A stretch of 64,000 nt of DNA. It comes from Dolomedes plantarius. Its lineage: Eukaryota > Arthropoda > Arachnida > Araneae > Dolomedidae. The position numbers were made by a program, and so were the translations under genes. Positions 44,765 to 55,427 of this stretch are shown here, piece after piece. The notes under the pieces are model-generated. The model saw nothing but the letters and a program-made list of their open reading frames with translations. It did not search any database and was not told where the DNA came from. The stretch spans positions 134,989,873-135,053,872 of the forward strand of contig OU015496.1 of NCBI GenBank assembly GCA_907164885.2, read 5' to 3'. Position 1 is the first letter of the stretch. Every line of letters starts with the position of its first letter.

Positions 44765-44971
44765 TCACAGTTGAACCTCGTGATCCCAGTGCGCTCGTCC
44801 TTTTGACAGGACTTGCATATTTTTTTTCTCTGACGTCGCTTCTTTCACTTCTTCAACGCTTAGTTCTGCTTTCTTTTTCAATATTTTAATTTTTAGCTCA
44901 CTTTGCAGAGAGGTAGGTGCTCTTCGTTCAACGTTTCCTTTCGCAACGGCATTTGCAAGCTGTCGCAGATA
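44765..44971 (-). other. 68-codon open frame, K/E-rich, unknown
   Basis: There is no ATG start; the frame is open from an upstream TAA (44972) to a TGA (44765). It reads LRQLANAVAKGNVERRAPTS, LQSELKIKILKKKAELSVEE, VKEATSEKKNMQVLSKGRAH, WDHEVQL. Its charged, helix-prone composition looks protein-like for such AT-rich DNA. TCTAAT..CTGCGACAG just upstream could be a splice acceptor. It lies within the TTAA element, so it could be an exon of that element. I recognise no domain. Confidence 0.25.
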
Positions 44972-45420
44972 TTAGACGCAAAAGTTGCAACCATAATGTT
45001 TAATAATAAAACATACGAACGCCTGCTGGAAGGTTAACTGCTAAAGTTTGGAATGCAAACACAGTAAATTTAAAATATGCACAAATAAAATATCACGAAA
45101 TTTCATCCAGTGAAGCTCAGACGCTATCTAGTATCATTTCTATCAGCAGTTTTGTAGATTTGTATGATTAGGATTACCTTTGAAAAATCAATCATTCCCC
45201 ACGTAAAAAATTGTAAAGTTATTATTCATTAATATAATTTTTTTAAATATCTGATTTGGCACGTTTCATATTTTTTTTCATAATACAATGCATTAAGGAA
45301 TAAACTGTTTAAACCATTATACTTCCTGATACTTAACTGCCAAGTTTTGGAATTTAAGCATAGTGAATTTAAGCTTAAAATAAACACCCATGAAATATCA
45401 CGAAATTACATCCAGCGACG

Positions 45421-46041
45421 CTACGTATTATCGGACAAATACCCTGTTCAATATTTCAAAGACAACCCCCTATTCCCGTCTCCTCGCCTTTTTACAATAA
45501 ATGTATAATACTTCTCCTATTTTGTTCCCCTATCGATACAAAAGTCCAATACACATCGGAATAATCAGAGTCAACCCCGTTTCGATTTTTCAAATTCTAG
45601 AATGCTGAATCTTTTATTTTATCCAATACTGTAGAGCACGGAAAGGGGCTGAAATCGAGAATGAGGTTGTCGTTGTTGTGTAATTACAAAATCGAACGTG
45701 TTTTCTTTGCACTCCTAAAAGCTCACACGCATTCCTCTAATTTTAGCGTTTAATTGTTTTCTCTTGCATATTTTTATTATGTTTTCTATAATAAATAATA
45801 TGTAAAGCTAGGAATGTTTTCAAAGAATTTTATACCAAGCAAAGGAAGTTTCTATTGAAAAAAAGATACCTTGATATAAATTGAAATATTAAGTGCATAG
45901 TTCGTATGAATTTGATTAATACTGACTAATAAATTCAGATAAAGAAAAAATTACACAACAGCTAATAAACCTCTGAATACACGCGAGAAATATTTTTAAG
46001 GATTTCAAATAGAATAATTATTATTTGAAGAAAAAAATTAT
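45421..46041. other. Unclassified stretch
   Basis: 45430-45730 is somewhat GC-richer (GGAAAGGGGCTGAAATCGAG) but without frames or ends; the rest is AT-rich. Confidence 0.45.
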
Positions 46042-46605
46042 GTATTTTTAAATCATTGATGTTACTTGTGCCTTTTATCACAATCTTATCAATATACCAA
46101 AATCGATGGGAAAAATTTCGATATTTTTAAATCATTGCTGTTACTTGTGCCTTTTATCACAATCTTATCAACAATCCAAAATTGGTCGGAAAATTTTTCG
46201 AAATTTTTAAATCATTGCTGTTACTTTAGCCTTTTTATCACAATCCTATCAACGAACCAATATAAATAGGAAAGTTTCGATATTTTTAAATCATTGCCGT
46301 TAATTGTTCCTTTTATCACATTCTTATCAATAAACCAAAATCGATAGAAAAAATGTCGATATTTTTTAATCATTGCTGATACTTGTGCCTTTTATCACAA
46401 TCTTATCAATAAACCAAAATCGGTAGGAAAACTCTTCGAGATTTTGAAATCACTGCGGGTACTTTTGTCTTTTTTTATTATTAAATTATTAATTATTATC
46501 ACAATTTTATCATAAACCAAAATCAATAGGAAAAAAATTGTTAGATGTTTTTTAATCATTGCCATTATTTGTGCCTTTTATCAGAATCTTACAAATAAAA
46601 GAGCA
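46042..46605. repeat. 80-bp minisatellite, about 7 units
   Basis: The unit ATTTTTAAATCATTGCTGTTACTTGTGCCTTTTATCACAATCTTATCAA.AAACCAAAATCGATAGG-type recurs at 46042, 46122, 46202, 46282, 46361 and 46441, and in a last copy after a ~20-bp TTATTATTAAATTATTAA insertion. The period is close to 80 bp and identity is high between neighbours. Confidence 0.92.
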
Positions 46606-46869
46606 ATTACGGCGTACAGTAGAAAAATTAAAATTGTTTGAGTAGTGTCGAGAAGAACAATTTGGGTATCAATGCAATTTTTTTATAGAAAAATATTTTT
46701 AGCATTATCAGTTTTAAATCTGTAATAAACACTTCCAAGTATACCTGCAAGCTAGGTACAGATCAGAAGTGTGTCAAAATCTATCAGAGGTCTTTTAAGG
46801 TAATCAAACTAGATGTGATCTGTTTTTTCTTATGTTTGTTGAACACTGCTCAGTAGCAAAAGATTTTAA

Positions 46870-47456
46870 ACTTTCAGCGGGCGCGCCAATTTTTGGAACA
46901 CCAGCAGGCGCACGCAACAACGTGCAACGTCTCCTTCAACTTTGATTATTCCTTTTGTAATAAACTTTTTTTTCAAATTGAAAATCATAATTCTGAGTTT
47001 TATGACAAGATATAAAATGTTTATAATATTGAGCTATATTTATAATTAAAGGCCAAAGAATGCATATACAATCGCCTTATTTCAAAACTGTCCGGTTTAT
47101 TGGATACAAGGACAACTTGCGAATGGATTCCTATAATGTCCAAAAACCTAAAAAATTAATGAGATTGTCCATCTTCGGGATATGCGGGATACCGTGTAAT
47201 AGCTGCACATTTGATCGAGTATATCAACTCCTGCATTTGTCGTATTGTAATCCAGTATAATCGTTGGTTAACCACGGTAAAATCACGACTACCAATGAAT
47301 TGAAAGGAATAGAAGGGTCAGGAAATCAGACCTGTATTAGAAAGGGTGTAGCTATAAATAGAAACTGATTAGAACATTCAAACCTTACATGTATAAATAA
47401 ACTATTCAAAATTACGAAAATGTTGCACTCTGTACACGGGCTCGCCTGCTGAAGAG
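46870..47456. mobile_element. TTAA-inserting TIR element (587 bp)
   Basis: TTAA flanks (46866-46869 and 47457-47460). Ends ACTTTCAGCGGGCGCGCC and, in complement, CTCTTCAGCAGGCGAGCC are inverted. CAGCAGGCG repeats again just inside the left end (46911), and GTGCAACG/GTGCAAC lies inside both ends. It belongs with 43754-45033 by its ends. No recognised gene. Confidence 0.75.
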
Positions 47457-47510
47457 TTAAAAATGATGCTTCATTTTCTGAAACTAAACTTCAATCAGGA
47501 AGTGTTAAGG

Positions 47511-47838
47511 AAGGGTTTCCCAAACTTTTCCTGCGACGGAACACTTCGTAAATAAGGAAATCTTAACGGAATATCTTGTTAATTTTGTAGGGTATGTAAT
47601 AACACATAATCAATAACATTTTTAAAAATTACGAAAAAACATTAATAATTCATTTAGTATTTAGTAATTATGCATGAATGCTAAATTTTTTAGACCTTTC
47701 CAGAGCATTAATCCGTCAAACATGTTAGAATTTCTTGTAGCCGTTGCGGGATATAAAACAATTCCAGGTTTTTGAGGAACACCAATTAACCTTCCGGGGA
47801 ACACCAGTGTTCCGTGGAACATAGTTTGGGAAACCCTG
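47511..47838. mobile_element. hAT MITE (328 bp)
   Basis: Flanks TGTTAAGG (47503-47510) and TTTTAAGG (47839-47846) form an 8-bp duplication with one mismatch. Ends AAGGGTTTCCCAAACTTTTC and, in complement, CAGGGTTTCCCAAACTATGT, then CGGAACAC on both sides. CAG.GTTTCCCAAACT ends are characteristic of hAT elements. Confidence 0.9.
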
Positions 47839-47846
47839 TTTTAAGG

Positions 47847-49444
47847 TATCCGATTACATTTAAAATGCATATTTTGATGAAAATTCCCAATTTTTTTTTA
47901 TTCCTGTTTCTTAAAGAATGTGATGCTCTGTTTCTAAATCTGATTCTTTTTATACGTACGATTATTAGAAATGCAATGAGAAAGTCTTATAGAAGAGCAA
48001 TAGCTACCAATTTCAACTACAAACTTCAGTTAAAGTGAAAACTTTAATTGTGTTTCCCCAAGAACTCTTTTTTCATCCAAAATTTATACGACTATTGGGA
48101 TAATTCAAAATATAATCGGGATATGTCTATGAAATTTTTCTGGTATGTTTTCCATAGTACTAAGAATGTAATGAATTACAGATTTGGTGTTAGCTATATT
48201 ATTTCTTGATTTAAAGTTGCATTTATATGAAAATCTCATAACAAATATCGAAATTGTATATGTAATTGCATAAAATAACCTGTATTTTTTCAGGTTTTAA
48301 AATACCGATTAGTTTTTAGTGCATTAACGCTTTTGAGTACTATACGCACATATGAGAAAAATAAATTGTTTTTATTGCATTTGCTTTTGCAGAGATAGAG
48401 CCATTTTTGCCAAATAATTGGAAAATTTCGACAAAAATGCTTCAATTTTTTAAAACATTGAATTATTATAGTTTGTTTTTAACCTCATTTTCCTATTCTA
48501 GTGCTATATTCTCCAGAAAAATATATGGCAGACATTTTCGCAAGTGAAGTTTTTGAAAAAAAAAACGGATTCGGGCATAATCGGATATCTTAAAGTCAAA
48601 TCTGAAATTAACTTTTATTTGTCATTCTATTTAGTATTTTAATTTGTTATCTAAATAAAACAACTTTTGCATACAAGAGATTCTTTTAATTTTAAATTAT
48701 GAAGATCAATTTATATATAAAAATTTGCAAATCTCTTTTCCATTTAGCCGTATTAAATCTGATGTGTAATTTTATATTTGATTTTAAGTTATTTATGAAA
48801 CTTTAATAAATATTCATAAACTTTTTTAGATGAAGTAAAAGTGTTTACTTTTATTGCATTCTAAAATTCAAATTGAGTAGATTTGTCTAAGCAGTGCTTA
48901 AAAAAATCTCATAAGTATTTTCATAAAATATTTTTCAGCTTTCGACATTTTTTCATGATTGTGAAATCCCTAGGTAATCAAAAAACACATATTTTATCTT
49001 TTTCTGTAAAAGGTAATCACACATTTCAACATTCTGAGTATTTTTTTCATCGTTGACAAAATAATTCCACCATCATTCTGTTCATTCTGATTTTCAAAAC
49101 CTCTACCTCCTCCCACCCCGAAAAAAAGTTTGTTAAGATAAACTTGATACAGGCAGTTAGGCATTTACTTTTCTAAACAAAAGCATTCCATTTTCTTGTT
49201 TATGACAACATTAAAATCAATTTACGTTTATACAATGTTCACGAATTAGAGTCAAAGTAAATGACATAATTGAACGACACACTATACAGATGAAAGTTTT
49301 AAGATTTAATTACACCGTATTAAAGCATATTACGACCCTTTGCATTTTAATATTAAATTAGTTTATTATATAGCTAAAATAGGCTCTATAAAGTAATTCA
49401 GTTCCGTACACTCTTTCGGGAATAAAATTGTAGTCAGCCGTACG
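47847..49444. other. AT-rich stretch, nothing recognised
   Basis: About 1.6 kb of AT-rich DNA with no frame, terminal repeat or periodicity recognised. Confidence 0.6.
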
Positions 49445-50310
49445 CATTTAAACCGTTCTTTTAAGGGAGCTTAAGTGATTTATTATAAATTCATAAGATT
49501 CCAACTGGACTAAAATGGATTCCTTATGAACTTGCTGTCTCAGCTGAGAAATCCCGTCCAGGCAGAATTTATCTGTAGTGGGGTGTTTCTTCGCTAGAAT
49601 ATGGCTTGGTTTCAAAATATCCCGGGATGCTAAGTATGTGCCCATAATTCCCTATAATTATGATGAAATGTATGTATGCCCATGAATACATACCCGATAA
49701 TTCTAAATATCCGGGTAAAATATAAATTGTTCTGTGAATAACTTTGTTGGTTAAGTTGGTTTGTTCGTTGGTTTAATTGGCTTTTTTAAGTGACCTTAAC
49801 TTATTTCTTATGTATTAGTAAGAGTTCAAGTAAACTAAAATGAATTCCCCATGAACTTTCTGTTTCACCTGCAATATCATGTGCAACGAGCATATATCTC
49901 TAGGGGTGTGTTTCACGACTCGAATATGGCTTGGTTTCAAAATATCTGGGGATTCTAAATATGTGGATGTAATCCCCGATAATTATACGCCCTTGGATAC
50001 ATTTACGAAAATTCTAATTATGTGGGTATGATACAAATTGTTCGGCGAATAATTTTGTTGATTTTGTTGGTTGTTTGAGTGGTTTAGTTGGTTGTTTAAA
50101 CTAACCTTAAGGGATTCATTAGAAATTCATAAAATTTTAAATGGGCTGAAATGGATTCCTTATGAACTTGCTGTTTCAGCTGCAAAATCATGCGAAGAGA
50201 ACATATATCTCTGGCGTGTTTCCAGGTTCGAGTATGGCGTAATTTCGAAACAGCTAAAGTGTATGAATGTAATTAATGCCTGATAATTATAATATAAAAT
50301 ATTTGATGAA
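49445..50310 (+). repeat. Tandem repeat, ~310-bp period, 2.7 copies
   Basis: Shared anchors: TCATAAGATTCCAACTGGACTAAAATGGATTCC, ATGAACTTGCTGT.TCA.CTG, GAATATGGCTTGGTTTCAAAATAT, CCCGATAATTATA and AATAACTTTGTTGG.T appear at about 49490, 49805 and 50115 with 310-325 bp spacing. The third unit is partial. No coding content. Confidence 0.85.
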
Positions 50311-50419
50311 TGAATATTTTTTAGCCATTCACTATAAAAATGAAATGCCCTTATAAATTTTTATTTATTTTTTGAGTGTATTATAGAAACGGAGGTATAA
50401 CTAGAGGGGTAAGAATGTA

Positions 50420-50560
50420 TAATTTTACTAAGATGCAAAAGTTCGATACCCATAACAGATAACGCAGAAACATCACACACTGATGCAGGTAGTTTTCTTA
50501 ACCTGATGTAGCATTTTATTTTTACAGCGTGTTGAAGTGCGAACATATGTGAGAATTTTT
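50420..50560 (+). repeat. Weak dispersed repeat, copy 2
   Basis: Partner of 20215-20410; shared CAGAAACAT.ACAC..TGA..CAGGTAG, TTAA.CTG, TTTT.CAGCG. Type unknown. Confidence 0.4.
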
Positions 50561-52014
50561 TGGTGTAAGACCTCATGGACCTTTTATCTGGACACCACTC
50601 AGTACTTTTTGGATCTGTAGAAAAAGTCCGATACCACTACAACGGATAAACAAATGGCCCTATAGTTTTTGTCACAGCATAGGGAAGGTAATTTCCCCAA
50701 CTGTGTCGTACCGGAAACAAGTTAAAAACTTTCTAGCACATTAAGAACACATAAACGTTAGTATAATACATATTGGTATAAAAGTAAGTAGTTTTATTTA
50801 TATCCTGAATTAGCTTTTCATATAAAATGGCGTGAGATGTTCAATCGATTCATTAGGAACAATATTAATAATAAATATAAAATATATTTTTGTACATTAT
50901 CTTAGGATATATATATATATATATATATATATATTGCGAGGCCAAAAGGGACATCAGGCAAATGGATCCAAAACCATGAAATATTAGAGTATTGAAAAAG
51001 GTAGTCCATTCATTGTATATGGTCTCGAATTTCTCATACCACCTACCAACAACTCGTCCATGCCCAAGGGTGTGTGTGTGTGTGTGTTTGTTTGTTTCAG
51101 TAACGTTTTAGTAAGGTAGCGCTAATGTGGTTAAATTACTATATATGACGTTTGGTGGCGCTGCTTGACTGAGATAATCTCGCACCCTCTTTACCCCAAT
51201 ACCATGTTTGTTTTAGATTTTGATTCGAACCAGATAGATTTAGATTTGATACAAGACGATAGGTCCTGTTTCGAAAGCACCTAATGCTCGTTTTCTTGAT
51301 TGGGATTTTTACCCTTAATTTCTTCTTGTATTTTGGTGTTTTTCTATTTCTTTTTGGGTTTTGGTGTTATATTGTTTGCTATGTTTAGCCGTGCATTATT
51401 TTATTTTATTATTATTTGACTTACCACTGAATCACTTCCCATTTTGCCACAGCTTATCGGCATTTTTTATTTAACGAAAGAGACTGTTTTGAATCATAAG
51501 TAACAAAATAATATTGCAGTCATTACAGCTGGAACTAAATAGACATGTTTGTTCATCAATAAGTTTAATGTCAGTTTTCTATGGAATGAAAGATTTGTTT
51601 TTCAAATTTTTAATGAAATGTTCTTATCGTGTTTCTAATTTTTTCAATTATGGGTACCTAAAAACATCACTAAAGAAATTACTTTCGTTATATTTGAACG
51701 AAATTGCGAAGAATAAATTACGTGGGCTCATTTTAAAACACAAACATAGAAAAGAGATAAGAATGCCACATGAAAAGAGAAACAACATTTCAAATTTCTG
51801 AAGTTTGCAGTGGATATTTTTCTTAAATTCGAAATTTTTTAATTTACCCTATTCTTTAGTAGATCGAAAGCATTTATTATATTCAAAATAGATGAATAGA
51901 AATAGGTTTTTTCCACTTAATGAGGAACAAAAATGTAAAAGCAGGAGAAAATAGCGCAAAGTAAACTGGAAAAAGGTAAATATATATCGTAATTTTTTGT
52001 GTCTATCGTTTAGG
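50561..52014. other. Unclassified stretch with short microsatellites
   Basis: Contains TA (50909-50935) and TG (51068-51088) microsatellites. A 95-codon frame at 51514-51801 is Leu/Lys/Phe-rich with no recognised domain and is probably chance. Confidence 0.5.
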
Positions 52015-52060
52015 AATTTAGATTTCAAACAAACACACACAAACATACATACACATACAC

Positions 52061-52117
<57 letters not shown>

Positions 52118-52135
52118 TGTGTGTGTATATAAATA
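52015..52135. repeat. CA/TA/TG compound microsatellite
   Basis: ACACAC runs, then about 18 TA units, then a TG run. Confidence 0.95.
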
Positions 52136-53143
52136 TATGCAAAAATCAAAAAAAAATTCCTCTAGCATGAGGAAACTTGAAATTTACTGCAAAATTTATT
52201 TATCTACTTTTTTCCAAAATAGCGTAAACTTATCTCTATTTTCTCTTTGATGATAATAATAAAAAATACTGTGAAAAGAATATAGAGTTTATAACAATTT
52301 CACTTAAAGATTAAGAAATGGAAATATCACTCAGTGATCGTAATTAGCGGAAACCGATCAGTGAACATTCAGGTTTCTTTTCCTGGAAGATTAAAATAAT
52401 GAAATAGTTTCAACTGTTTTCGAAAGATGGCGCTAAACGATACGTTAGTCAAAATTTAAAGGCATAGAAGTTCTTTTCAAATTCTGTGAATGGCTAAATA
52501 TAAACTATTTTTTTATGAATAATTTTTGTCGTTGTTTGACATTTAATGTTTTATAAAAATTATTTGCCCTTTTTTATGTATTTAACACAAAGGGATAAAA
52601 AATGACTTTAATAAAAGACTTTATATTATTTTATGGGGAACTATTAATTAATTAATGCACGCTATATGATTAATAACAAATTATCTAGCTAATCAAAACT
52701 ATTTATTATATCATACTGAACACTTGAAGTTAGATTTTAAAAGTAATTTTATTGAAGCTGTAATTCTTTTTGAACTGTCAAATTAGAATGGATTACGAAT
52801 ACGATCAGAAAGAGAAAATTTGTTTTTATTATTGTAAAATTAAACTTACAGTAAATTAGAAACGTGAGTATGATATTTTGATTTAGATATTATTGAAAAT
52901 GCATTTTAGGGAATTACGAAATATAAAGCTAATATACTGATGTAAATAGTGGGAAATCAATAATAAACTAATATATGATTGTGGTTTCTGTGTCGCTATG
53001 TGTTAAAAAAATGTAAATAGTCGAAGTTTTCAGGACGACATCTTAAATAGAGGGGTCATCCATCAGGGGTCTAGACAATGTCACAGAACTAGGTTTAGCC
53101 CTATTTATGGCCTTCCTGCATAACAATATGACAAAAAAATTGC

Positions 53144-53145
<2 letters not shown>
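52136..53145. other. AT-rich stretch, nothing recognised
   Basis: No element ends or frames recognised. Confidence 0.55.

Positions 53146-53176
<31 letters not shown>
53146..53176. repeat. TA microsatellite
   Basis: About 15 TA units ending at the mariner-like element. Confidence 0.95.
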
Positions 53177-53180
<4 letters not shown>

Positions 53181-54088
53181 GTCCCAAAATTCAAGCAAAA
53201 AGTAATTTTGATAGAAAATACAGGTTTGTAAATGAAAATTATAAATTTTTTATTGATTCATAAAGTATACAGTATAGGGTTATGTATGGAATATTATATC
53301 GGGTAAATGTCTGAATGGCTTTGGTGGCACATACGCACTCTTTTGTTGAAATTTTTCATGACAATTTTGCATAAATGTGGCTGAATTTCGTTGATACAGC
53401 GCTCAATTTCCTCCTTCAAGATGTGGGTGGTCGTGGGCTTTTCAGCATAAACCTTAGACTTCAAAAAAAGCCAAAGAAAAAAGTTCAAAGGTGTTAAATC
53501 GCATGATCTCGGCAACCTGTTCTGATCACCAAAACGGGAAATTACACGACCAGGAAATGACTCATGCAGTGATTGAATTGCTTCTCGGGCTGTATGGCAT
53601 GTCACCCCGTCCTGTTCAAACCACTTGTCACCCACATCCATATCTTGCAATTTAGGCACAAAAAAACTGGATTTCCATGTCGGAATGACCAGCTTCATTT
53701 TCACAGAAGAATGGTCCGATGATGCCTCCATCCCAAAATCTGCACCAAAATGTGACACGCGTGGATGCATTTGTTTTACAAAAATCACTCGTGAATTTTC
53801 TGAACCCCAAATAGGACAATTTTGTCTATTAACTAAGCCATCAAGATGAAAATGAGCTTCATCGCTAAAAATGATTTTGTTCGAAAATTCAGCATTTGTA
53901 GCTGCCAAACCTTCATTATTTTTTAAAATATTGCTCATCAATGAAAACGCTTTGTTTTTTCGTGTAGAGCTCCATTTTTAATAACCCTGAACTGTCAGCT
54001 GCCACGTTGTCATTTTTTTCGTTGGCAACACTTTATTGTACAAATGGCACAAAATTCTAATCTTGCGTGAATTTTGTGACACCCTTTG
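53177..54088 (-). mobile_element. Mariner-like element of probable DD41D type, N-terminally deleted
   Basis: Inverted ends GGGTGTCCCAAAATTCAAGC and, in complement, AAGGGTGTCACAAAATTCAC(GC), flanked by TA (53175-53176 and 54089-54090). 912 bp, about a third shorter than an intact mariner. It carries an open minus-strand frame for the catalytic two thirds. Confidence 0.82.
53294..53941 (-). pseudogene. Mariner-like transposase fragment, open but catalytically altered
   Basis: 215 uninterrupted codons. First catalytic Asp in IIFSDEAHFHLDG, second in KWFEQDGVTCHTA. The third position lies in SCDLTPLNFFLW, where relatives have TPLDFFLW, so the final Asp has become Asn. Counting from EQD to PLN gives 41 intervening residues, the DD41D spacing. 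Between the first two acids the sequence departs from the family (HFGADFGMEASSDHSSV), consistent with compensating frameshifts. The N-terminal HTH region is missing. Inactive on all three grounds. Confidence 0.82.
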
Positions 54089-54094
54089 TATATA

Positions 54095-54723
54095 CAGGTA
54101 TTCCTCGACTTACCGAAATTTTTAAATTAAAAAAATTATTATTTCTCTTAAAAGTACTGTTCCTCGAATGTAAAGTACATACTTTTATGTTTTACATAAT
54201 TATTAAAATTTTATGACTCAATAATAAAACTGTATAATGCCATAGTTTCGATATCCACACGATACATCAAATAAACCTTCATTGGCTTCAGAAATGGCTT
54301 CAGCTTTTCACTATATTAATAAAGGACTAGAACAATTAGAAGCAATGGATCCAAATGAAGAGAGATTCACAAGTGTAAATCGCCGTATTTTGGAAAATCT
54401 GGCTTGCTACCACACAATATACAATGACAAGAAGACACAAACTGTTCAAACTACCTTGGATAAATTTGTTAAAAAAACTTGCAAAGTATCTTCTGTCGCA
54501 GATTCTCGACCAATGGATTGTACTAACATAATAAGTAGTGATGACAAGTATAATTTATGTCTTCTGAATATAATGTATTTTAAATTATGTATGTATGTAT
54601 GAAAGTAAAAAATATATGTATGTACATATACAAAAATAATTGTTTCAAACTCGACTTAAGTCCAGCTCAACTTACGGCCAATTTTTTGGTCTCTATCTCG
54701 CTGAAAAAGTCAAGGAATATTTG
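54095..54723 (+). mobile_element. Tigger-like element, internally deleted (629 bp)
   Basis: Ends CAGGTATTCCTCGACTTACC and, in complement, CAAATATTCCTTGACTTTTT; a TA precedes the left end. The right end runs into a TG microsatellite. CAG..ATTCCTCGACTTAC ends are typical of Tigger1-like elements. It retains the transposase C-terminus. It sits 6 bp from the right end of the mariner-like element. Confidence 0.8.
54282..54520 (+). pseudogene. Tigger transposase C-terminal tail
   Basis: MASAFHYINKGLEQLEAMDP, NEERFTSVNRRILENLACYH, TIYNDKKTQTVQTTLDKFVK, K. The A...I..GL..LE.MDPN.ER...V.R...DAL.CY..IY..KK....Q.TLD.F.K pattern is the tail of Tigger1/TIGD1-like proteins, downstream of the DDE domain. 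The catalytic part is deleted. Confidence 0.8.
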
Positions 54724-54753
54724 TGTGTGTGTATGTATATATATATATATATA

Positions 54754-54786
<33 letters not shown>

Positions 54787-54796
54787 TTGTGTGTAC
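54724..54796. repeat. TG/TA compound microsatellite
   Basis: Joins the right end of the Tigger-like element to the truncated end of the Tc1 copy; TG units with a TA block in the middle. Confidence 0.95.
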
Positions 54797-54900
54797 GTGA
54801 TCCCCCAAGAATGCTGAGATACTGAGTGGCTTTAACCTTCCCATGTAGAGTAATAAATGGTCCAAGACCGCGTCAAGATATCGCACCCCATACCATAAGG
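54797..54900 (-). pseudogene. Tc1 transposase, distal piece beyond the hAT insertion
   Basis: In complement, from the target duplication: VWGAIS, stop, RGLGPFITLHGKVKATQYLS, ILGDHVH, then microsatellite. VWGAIS..G..GPI.TL.G.I.A.DYL.IL.D.VHP is the core of Tc1 transposases following the GGGSVM block. The remainder (second Asp and Glu) is lost into the TG microsatellite. It continues in frame from 57725 across the hAT element. Confidence 0.8.
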
Positions 54901-55039
54901 CAGTGGTCGGCAAACTCATTAGTCAACAGAGCCAAATATCAACAGTACAACGATTGAATTATCTTTTTAGAGCCAAATTTTTTTAACTTAAACTATATAG
55001 GTAGGTACATTGTTATTAACGTAATTAGGATTCTCCAAA

Positions 55040-55215
55040 GCTGGCTTTTGCTAAAAACATCCCCAATCTGATTGAGGTACGTTCGCTGAGGTTGACCCCT
55101 TCTAACTCTCCCACACACACTCGTCTTGTATACTTATTTCGTCTATCTCCTTTCGTTCATCCTCTCGATATGTCCAAATCCTCTCAACATACCTTACACA
55201 ATCCTCGACACTAGA
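55040..55215 (-). pseudogene. RTE-like LINE C-terminal fragment nested in the hAT
   Basis: In complement one frame reads GMLRGFGHIERMNERR, stop, TK, stop, VYKTSVCGRVRRGQPQRTYL, NQIGDVFSKSQLWRI. The GML.WFGHIERM..RR(L)TK..Y...V.G...RG.P...(Y/W)LDQI.D motif is the C-terminal end of RTE-group and similar endonuclease-reverse transcriptase LINEs. Two stops. Its presence inside the hAT means a third nesting level or carriage by the hAT. Confidence 0.65.
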
Positions 55216-55427
55216 TCTTCTTTCACTGCATAACGCTCCCTAAAATTAACTTCATAAACTTTACTTAAAGTTTTGAGCCATAGTAAAACTATAGGTGCGT
55301 TGAATAAAACTTGATATCATACTTAATAACGATATTATTAATTGATAAAATTAAATTGTAAGGTATCCATAAATTAAATCATGACAATGACAGACAAACA
55401 CTAAAGGGAACAATGGCCTTGCATCTC

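Larger units (their letters stand above)
43754..45033. mobile_element. TTAA-inserting TIR element (piggyBac-like) with nested insertion
   Basis: Flanked by TTAA at 43750-43753 and 45034-45037. The ends CCTTCTAACAAGCGCGCTC and, in complement, CCTTCCAGCAGGCGTTCG are inverted, and they resemble the ends of 46870-47456 (CTCTTCAGCAGGCGAGCCC). The adjacent duplicate preserves the unoccupied TTAA, which confirms the insertion. It contains the TIR element at 44196-44743 and a short open frame at 44765-44971. No piggyBac transposase is recognised. Confidence 0.8.
43548..45420 (+). repeat. Diverged tandem duplication (~290-bp unit), first unit interrupted
   Basis: Unit 1 (43548-43753 joined to 45034-45125) and unit 2 (45130-45420) share TGTAGATTT, ACCTTTRAAA, CATAAAAAATTGTA, TTAAGGAATRAA, ACTTAACTGC and ATATCACGAAATTWCATCCAG. 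Unit 1 is split at TTAA by the element at 43754-45033; unit 2 keeps the unbroken TTAA at 45333-45336. Confidence 0.78.

Noticed and set aside
46042..46605. CRISPR-like array
   Set aside because: The 80-bp units are contiguous and vary throughout, with no repeat-spacer alternation, in a eukaryotic context; it is a minisatellite.
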